Positions 14,031 to 16,856 of a stretch of 16,856 nucleotides of DNA are shown one piece after another; position 1 is the stretch's first letter, and each line of letters opens with the position of its first letter. The stretch comes from Indioceanicola sp046045995 (GTDB taxonomy: Bacteria; Pseudomonadota; Alphaproteobacteria; Azospirillales; Azospirillaceae). The translations under genes were made by a program, and so were the position numbers. The stretch covers positions 1 through 16,856 of the forward strand of contig JBJOKR010000099.1 in assembly GCA_046045995.1 (NCBI GenBank), given 5' to 3'. The notes beneath the pieces were generated by a model. It saw only the letters and a list, made by a program, of their open reading frames with translations. It ran no database searches and was not told the origin of the DNA.

Positions 14031-14834
14031 TCAGCCGTAGCGGTGCAGCTTCGCCCCGTTGGCGCGCAGCCAGTCGCGCGGCCCCTCCACCTCCGCCGTC
14101 AGGCGGGCGCAAAGGGACCAGAAGCGGGCGGAATGGTTCATCTCCTTCAGATGCGCCACCTCATGGGCCACCACGTAATCGAACACCGGCTCCGGCGTGA
14201 AGATCAGCCGCCAGGAAAAGCTGAGCCGACCGGTGGAGGAACAGCTTCCCCAGCGGGAGCGGGTGTCCCGCACCGTCACCCCGGCGACCACCGCACCGAT
14301 GCGGGCCGCCTTCTCGCGCGCGCGGGCTGCCAGAAGCCGCTTGGCCTGATCCTTCAGATAGGTTTCCACCCGTCGGTCCAGGAATTCCAGCTCCCCGCCC
14401 ACGCGGATCTCCCAGCGCCCATCCTCCCCCCGGGCCACCCGCGCCCCGCGGCGGGCGGGATCGTGGCGGATGGTGTGGGCGACGCCCAGAACGGGGATCA
14501 CCGCCCCGTCGATGAAGGGCTGGCGCGTGGGAATGGCGCCCAGGCGCTTATGCACCCAGTCCAGGTGCCGGCCGACGAAGCGCACCACGTCACCGTCGCC
14601 GATGCCCGGGGGCACCACCACCTGCACCAGGTTGCGCGCCGCATCCACCCGCAGGCTCATCCGCCGGGCCCGGGCCGATGCCCGCACCTCCACCGGCACC
14701 GGCACCTCCGCCATGGTCAGGGCGCGCACGGTCAGGGCGCGCACGCCCGCCGGGGCCGGGCCGGGTGACGGGCCCGGCGCCGGATCTGGCCGCGGTCGGA
14801 TGCGGGGCTTGTTCAGCAGGAAGGCGGGGAACAT
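14031..14834 (-). CDS. YgjP-type (DUF45) zinc metallopeptidase
   Basis: A 267-aa protein from the chosen ATG. The zinc site is HEVAH (His224, Glu225, His228) with the third ligand His234 in HLKEMNHSARFW, the signature of the YgjP/SprT-like DUF45 family. Just before it is RWGSCSSTGRLSFSWRLIFTP, also diagnostic. The N-terminal half has the usual beta-rich VRASARARRMSLRVD and a VGRHLDWVHKRLG helix. It is cytoplasmic, and its physiological substrate is not known. The start is uncertain. The frame is open to 15002, and ATGs at 14876, 14834 and 14714 are possible, none with a strong ribosome binding site. Homology is convincing only from about the last of these, and the segment before it is a Pro-rich linker with a tandem repeat. 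Confidence 0.88.
   Translation of the reverse strand: MFPAFLLNKPRIRPRPDPAPGPSPGPAPAGVRALTVRALTMAEVPVPVEVRASARARRMSLRVDAARNLVQVVVPPGIGDGDVVRFVGRHLDWVHKRLGAIPTRQPFIDGAVIPVLGVAHTIRHDPARRGARVARGEDGRWEIRVGGELEFLDRRVETYLKDQAKRLLAARAREKAARIGAVVAGVTVRDTRSRWGSCSSTGRLSFSWRLIFTPEPVFDYVVAHEVAHLKEMNHSARFWSLCARLTAEVEGPRDWLRANGAKLHRYG
14715..14744. repeat. 15-bp perfect tandem duplication in the YgjP-type gene
   Basis: GGTCAGGGCGCGCAC occurs twice head to tail. On the coding (minus) strand it encodes VRALTVRALT immediately before the internal Met at 14714. Like the duplication at 2889-2918, it is 15 bp, perfect and in frame, in a low-complexity N-terminal stretch. Confidence 0.9.
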
Positions 14835-14937
14835 GGGGCGGGTGTGTCCGGGGGGCATCGCGGGGCGGCTGTGCATGAAGGTAGCGGCTTCCGCCCGCCA
14901 GGGGAATCCCGCCGGGGCGGGAAATGTGCGGCCGGAA

Positions 14938-14985
14938 GGGTCGGCGTCAGGGTCGCCGCATGGGTCGGCGCAATGGTTCGGCCGC
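14938..14985. repeat. four degenerate 12-bp direct repeats upstream of dps
   Basis: The units GGGTCGGCGTCA, GGGTCGCCGCAT, GGGTCGGCGCAA and TGGTTCGGCCGC follow one another without spacing. The first three differ at only a few positions and the fourth is weaker. They end 46 bases before the dps ATG, in the dps/ygjP divergent region. They could be iterated protein-binding sites or simply low-complexity DNA. Confidence 0.55.
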
Positions 14986-15031
14986 CCTGCTGTTGACGGC
15001 ACCAGTTCCCCCTCTTGCGGAGTGACCGCCC

Positions 15032-15559
15032 ATGGACCGCGCGACCGGCCTGCCCGACACCGATACCGAACGCACGCCGCCCTCCAACGAATCCCTGCCC
15101 GTGCAGACCGGCCTGCCGGACGCGGCGCGCAAGTCCCTGGCCGAAGGGCTGGCCCGGGTGCTGGCCGATACCTATACCCTGCTGGGCAAGACCCATGGGT
15201 TCCACTGGAACGTCACCGGCCCGCATTTCCACAGCCTGCATGAGATGTTCCAGGACCAGTACGAGGACCTGACGGAAGCGGTGGACGATCTGGCGGAGCG
15301 TATCCGGGCGCTGGGTCATTTTTCCCCCGGCAGCCTGTCCCAGTTCCTGAAGCTGACCGACGTGGAGGATGAGCACGGGGTGCCAGATGCCATCGCCATG
15401 GTGGGCCAATTGGTGCGGGACAACGAACTGATCACCCGTGCCTGCCGCCAGGTGGTGGACACCGCCCAGGAAGCCGGCGACACGGTGACAGAGGATCTGA
15501 TGAACCAGCGCATGGCCTATCACGAAAAGGCGGCCTGGATGCTGCGCGCGTCGCTTTAG
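15032..15559 (+). CDS. dps: Dps family ferritin-like DNA-protection protein
   Basis: A 175-aa four-helix protein that should form 12-subunit shells, oxidise and store iron, and protect DNA. The ferroxidase region reads THGFHWNVTGPHFHSLHEMF then VDDLAERIRALG. Expected inter-subunit ligands are His58, His70, Asp85 and Glu89. The position four after His70, usually Asp or Glu, is Gln74. The first ~30 residues form a mobile polar tail with few Lys, so nonspecific DNA binding through the tail may be weak. The ribosome binding site is GGAG (15019-15022), nine bases before the ATG. It is convergent with the EamA gene, with nine bases between the stops. Regulation by an oxidative-stress or iron regulator is likely from family knowledge, but no operator is recognised apart from the upstream 12-bp repeats. 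Confidence 0.93.
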   Translation: MDRATGLPDTDTERTPPSNESLPVQTGLPDAARKSLAEGLARVLADTYTLLGKTHGFHWNVTGPHFHSLHEMFQDQYEDLTEAVDDLAERIRALGHFSPGSLSQFLKLTDVEDEHGVPDAIAMVGQLVRDNELITRACRQVVDTAQEAGDTVTEDLMNQRMAYHEKAAWMLRASL

Positions 15560-15568
15560 TTTTTGCCC

Positions 15569-16576
15569 TCAGTCGCGGCCGGCCATTCCCGCCTTCTTGC
15601 CCAGCAGGTACCGCACCGGCCGGCCGTCCAGGGCGGCCAGACCGGTGAAGATCACGGCCATGCCGGCGAAGGCGGTCCAGTCCAGCCGTTCCCCCAGGAC
15701 CAGCGCGCCCAGCAGGATGGCGCTGACCGGCACCAGGAAGGTCACCGTCGTGGCATTGGTCGGCCCCGCCCGGTTCAGGATGCGGTAGAACAGCAGATAG
15801 GCCAGCCCCGTACTGACGATGCCCAGCGCCAGAACCGCCCCGATGGCGGGCAGGGACGGATCCAGTATCCAGGGCCGGTCGAACCAGAGGGAAACCGGCG
15901 CCGCCATCATCGCCGCAGCACCCAGGGATGCGGAAGAGGTAACGGCAGGGGGCAACTGGCGGAAGCGGGTGGCGACCATGCCGCCGATGCCGTAGGACAG
16001 CGATCCTCCCAGGATGGCCAGGGCGCCGATCAGCCGCGCCTCCTGCCCCGTGCCCAGCTTGGGCGCCAGCAGCAGGGCCACCCCGGCCACCCCCAGCCCC
16101 AGCCCCACCCCCTTCAGCCAGCCGATCCGCTCCCCCCGCACGGCGAACAGCACCAGCACGGTGAACAGGGGCGTCGTCGCGTTCAGGATGGAAGCCAGGC
16201 CCGCCGGAACCACCGTCTGGCCGAAGGCGATCAGGCTGAAGGGCAGCAGGTTGGCGAAGAAGCCCAGCAGGAAGAACCCGGCCCAGCTCGCCCCGTCCCG
16301 CGGCAGCCGGTGCCCGCCCGCCCGCGCGACCGCCAACAGGATCAGGGCACCGATGGCGGTGCGGACCATCACCAGGGTCACCGGCGGCACCTCCGCCACC
16401 GCCACGGCGATGAACAGGAACGACCCGCCCCACAGCATGGACAGAAGCCCCAGCATCAGCCAGTCGGCCGGGGCCATGGCCTGGGCCGTGGCCTGGGTTG
16501 TGGATGGGGGGAGTGACGACTTGCGGGTCTGGGTGGCGGCCTCGGCGCTGCTCTGGCTGGGGGGGCTGGGGGACAT
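15569..16576 (-). CDS. EamA/DMT-family transporter
   Basis: A 335-aa inner-membrane protein with ten hydrophobic helices in two EamA repeats. The first starts LMLGLLSMLWGGSFLFIAVA and the second IGALAILGGSLSYGIGGMVA. Typical family blocks are NATTPLFTVLVLFAVRGERI, LNRAGPTNATTVTFLVPVSA and LGERLDWTAFAGMAVIFTGL. DMT exporters move amino acids, metabolites or drugs, and the substrate cannot be deduced. The chosen ATG (16574-16576) adds about 33 low-complexity residues (Ser/Thr/Gln/Ala) before the helices. ATG 16475-16477 (MAPADWLM) would give a 302-aa protein of normal length and is a serious alternative. The frame also stays open to 16759, but that region is Pro/Gly-rich and unlikely to be coding. 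Confidence 0.9.
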   Translation of the reverse strand: MSPSPPSQSSAEAATQTRKSSLPPSTTQATAQAMAPADWLMLGLLSMLWGGSFLFIAVAVAEVPPVTLVMVRTAIGALILLAVARAGGHRLPRDGASWAGFFLLGFFANLLPFSLIAFGQTVVPAGLASILNATTPLFTVLVLFAVRGERIGWLKGVGLGLGVAGVALLLAPKLGTGQEARLIGALAILGGSLSYGIGGMVATRFRQLPPAVTSSASLGAAAMMAAPVSLWFDRPWILDPSLPAIGAVLALGIVSTGLAYLLFYRILNRAGPTNATTVTFLVPVSAILLGALVLGERLDWTAFAGMAVIFTGLAALDGRPVRYLLGKKAGMAGRD

Positions 16577-16639
16577 GGCGCGGGCCTTCGGACCGGGATC
16601 GGACCCGGACCCTGGTCCCCCCACCCCCCCGCCGTCAAC

Positions 16640-16680
16640 CCGGATCCGGACATGGCCGGGCGGCGCAGGAACGGATCCGT
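16640..16680. promoter_or_regulatory. pair of 10-bp palindromes with GGATCC core
   Basis: CCGGATCCGG (16640-16649) and ACGGATCCGT (16671-16680) are perfect palindromes whose centres are 31 bp apart, close to three helical turns. They lie 64-104 bases upstream of the chosen EamA start. This is compatible with an operator for a dimeric repressor, but GC-rich chance dyads are common. Confidence 0.25.
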
Positions 16681-16705
16681 CCCGTCGCGGTTCGGTGCCC
16701 GGGAA

Positions 16706-16734
16706 TGTCGGCCCTCGCTTGCGCTCGCACCGAT
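16706..16734. repeat. possible degenerate REP-like element in reverse orientation
   Basis: TGTCGG near 16706-16711 and ACCGA near 16729-16733 flank a CGCTTGCGC-type centre. The layout resembles the reverse complement of the REP-like copies at 1-32 and 10502-10530, but the stem is only about four to five pairs. It lies six bases before the structured left end of the IS110-type element. Confidence 0.3.
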
Positions 16735-16739
16735 GGGGT

Positions 16740-16808
16740 GGACGCCCCCCTGACGGCATCTGTGTGCCAGAGTAGTGGGTGTCTTAACCGCTACTGAGGG
16801 AGGCGTCC
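16740..16808 (+). ncRNA. three-way-junction fold at the IS110 left end (candidate bridge-RNA part)
   Basis: The outer stem pairs GGACGCCCCCC (16740-16750) with GGGAGGCGTCC (16798-16808), 10 of 11 positions. Inside are two hairpins: GGCA/TGCC with a six-base loop (16755-16768), and AGTAGTGG/CCGCTACT with a nine-base loop (16771-16795), seven pairs plus one G-U. The fold ends directly against the transposase start. IS110-group elements encode a bridge RNA in the noncoding left end, and IS1111-group members have subterminal inverted repeats; which of these applies cannot be settled here. Expression as RNA is inferred, not shown. Confidence 0.4.
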
Positions 16809-16856
16809 GTGGGACAGGTTGGCATGATCGGCGTGGATTTGGCGAAGCAGGTGTTT
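16809..16856 (+). CDS. IS110-family transposase, N-terminal fragment
   Basis: Sixteen codons from GTG 16809 run off the window end and read VGQVGMIGVDLAKQVF. The GVDLAK block carries the first Asp of the DEDD catalytic tetrad in the RuvC-like domain of IS110 transposases. GGGAGG at 16798-16803 lies five bases before the GTG and serves as ribosome binding site while also forming part of the outer stem of the leader, so folding could limit translation. The internal ATG (16824-16826) is an alternative start. Whether the gene is intact cannot be seen. Confidence 0.85.
   Translation, partial: MGQVGMIGVDLAKQVF

Larger units (their letters stand above)
16740..16856 (+). mobile_element. left end of an IS110-family insertion sequence (truncated by window)
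   Basis: The transposase start and the structured leader together mark the entry into an IS110-family element that continues beyond the right edge. The exact left boundary is unknown because IS110 elements often lack terminal inverted repeats and target duplications. It lies at or upstream of 16740, possibly within 16700-16740. Confidence 0.7.

Noticed and set aside
14907..14922. TCCCGCC/GGCGGGA hairpin as a terminator
   Set aside because: The two-base gap between the arms is too short for a full loop, there is no T-tract on either strand, and it lies upstream of two divergent genes, where a terminator is not expected.

Overview
The window is high-GC DNA from an alphaproteobacterium. The best guess is Rhodospirillales, Azospirillum-like. 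That rests on the cmk-rpsA-ihfB housekeeping core, the sequence character of IHF-beta and S1, a TauE/TIGR02186/Usp cluster of an alphaproteobacterial type, and uniformly GC-rich codon use. The genus is not provable from the sequence alone.

Layout. (1) Positions 1-2277 hold a REP-like palindrome at the left edge and a minus-strand cluster: TauE/SafE permease, then a TIGR02186-type membrane-anchored periplasmic protein overlapping it by GTGA, then a universal stress protein. (2) 2709-4746 hold two plus-strand genes of unknown function, a 527-aa soluble protein and a 101-aa Pro/Ala-rich protein, separated by G-rich repeats. (3) 4844-6644 hold a PfkB-family adenosine kinase (minus) divergent from an EI24/CysZ-like membrane protein (plus). 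(4) 6786-10373 run bactofilin, a hairpin-rich repeat patch, cmk, a leader with three G-loop hairpins, rpsA, and a strong intrinsic terminator. (5) 10374-11350 form an accessory scar: two G-quadruplex-forming tandem arrays, a second REP-like palindrome, and a RelE/HigB-HigA-type toxin-antitoxin pair in which both genes are broken. (6) 11351-12202 carry ihfB and a LapA-type membrane protein. (7) 12221-14834 carry, on the minus strand, an alkaline-phosphatase-superfamily membrane hydrolase/transferase and a YgjP-type zinc metallopeptidase. (8) 15032-16576 carry a Dps ferritin-like protein and a convergent EamA transporter. (9) The right edge enters an IS110-family element: the first 16 codons of a DEDD transposase, preceded by a sequence that folds as a three-way junction.

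How it fits together. Most genes are ordinary chromosomal housekeeping: nucleoside salvage, CMP/dCMP phosphorylation, translation, nucleoid architecture, envelope and stress. The unusual material is concentrated in the rpsA-ihfB gap and at the right end, where palindromic repeats, tandem G-rich arrays, a decayed addiction module and an IS110 left end occur. No CRISPR array, tRNA or rRNA was recognised, and I did not find a complete new defence or biosynthetic system. The strongest leads are the IS110 left-end structure, the doubly broken TA pair, the covarying REP pair and the rpsA leader hairpins.
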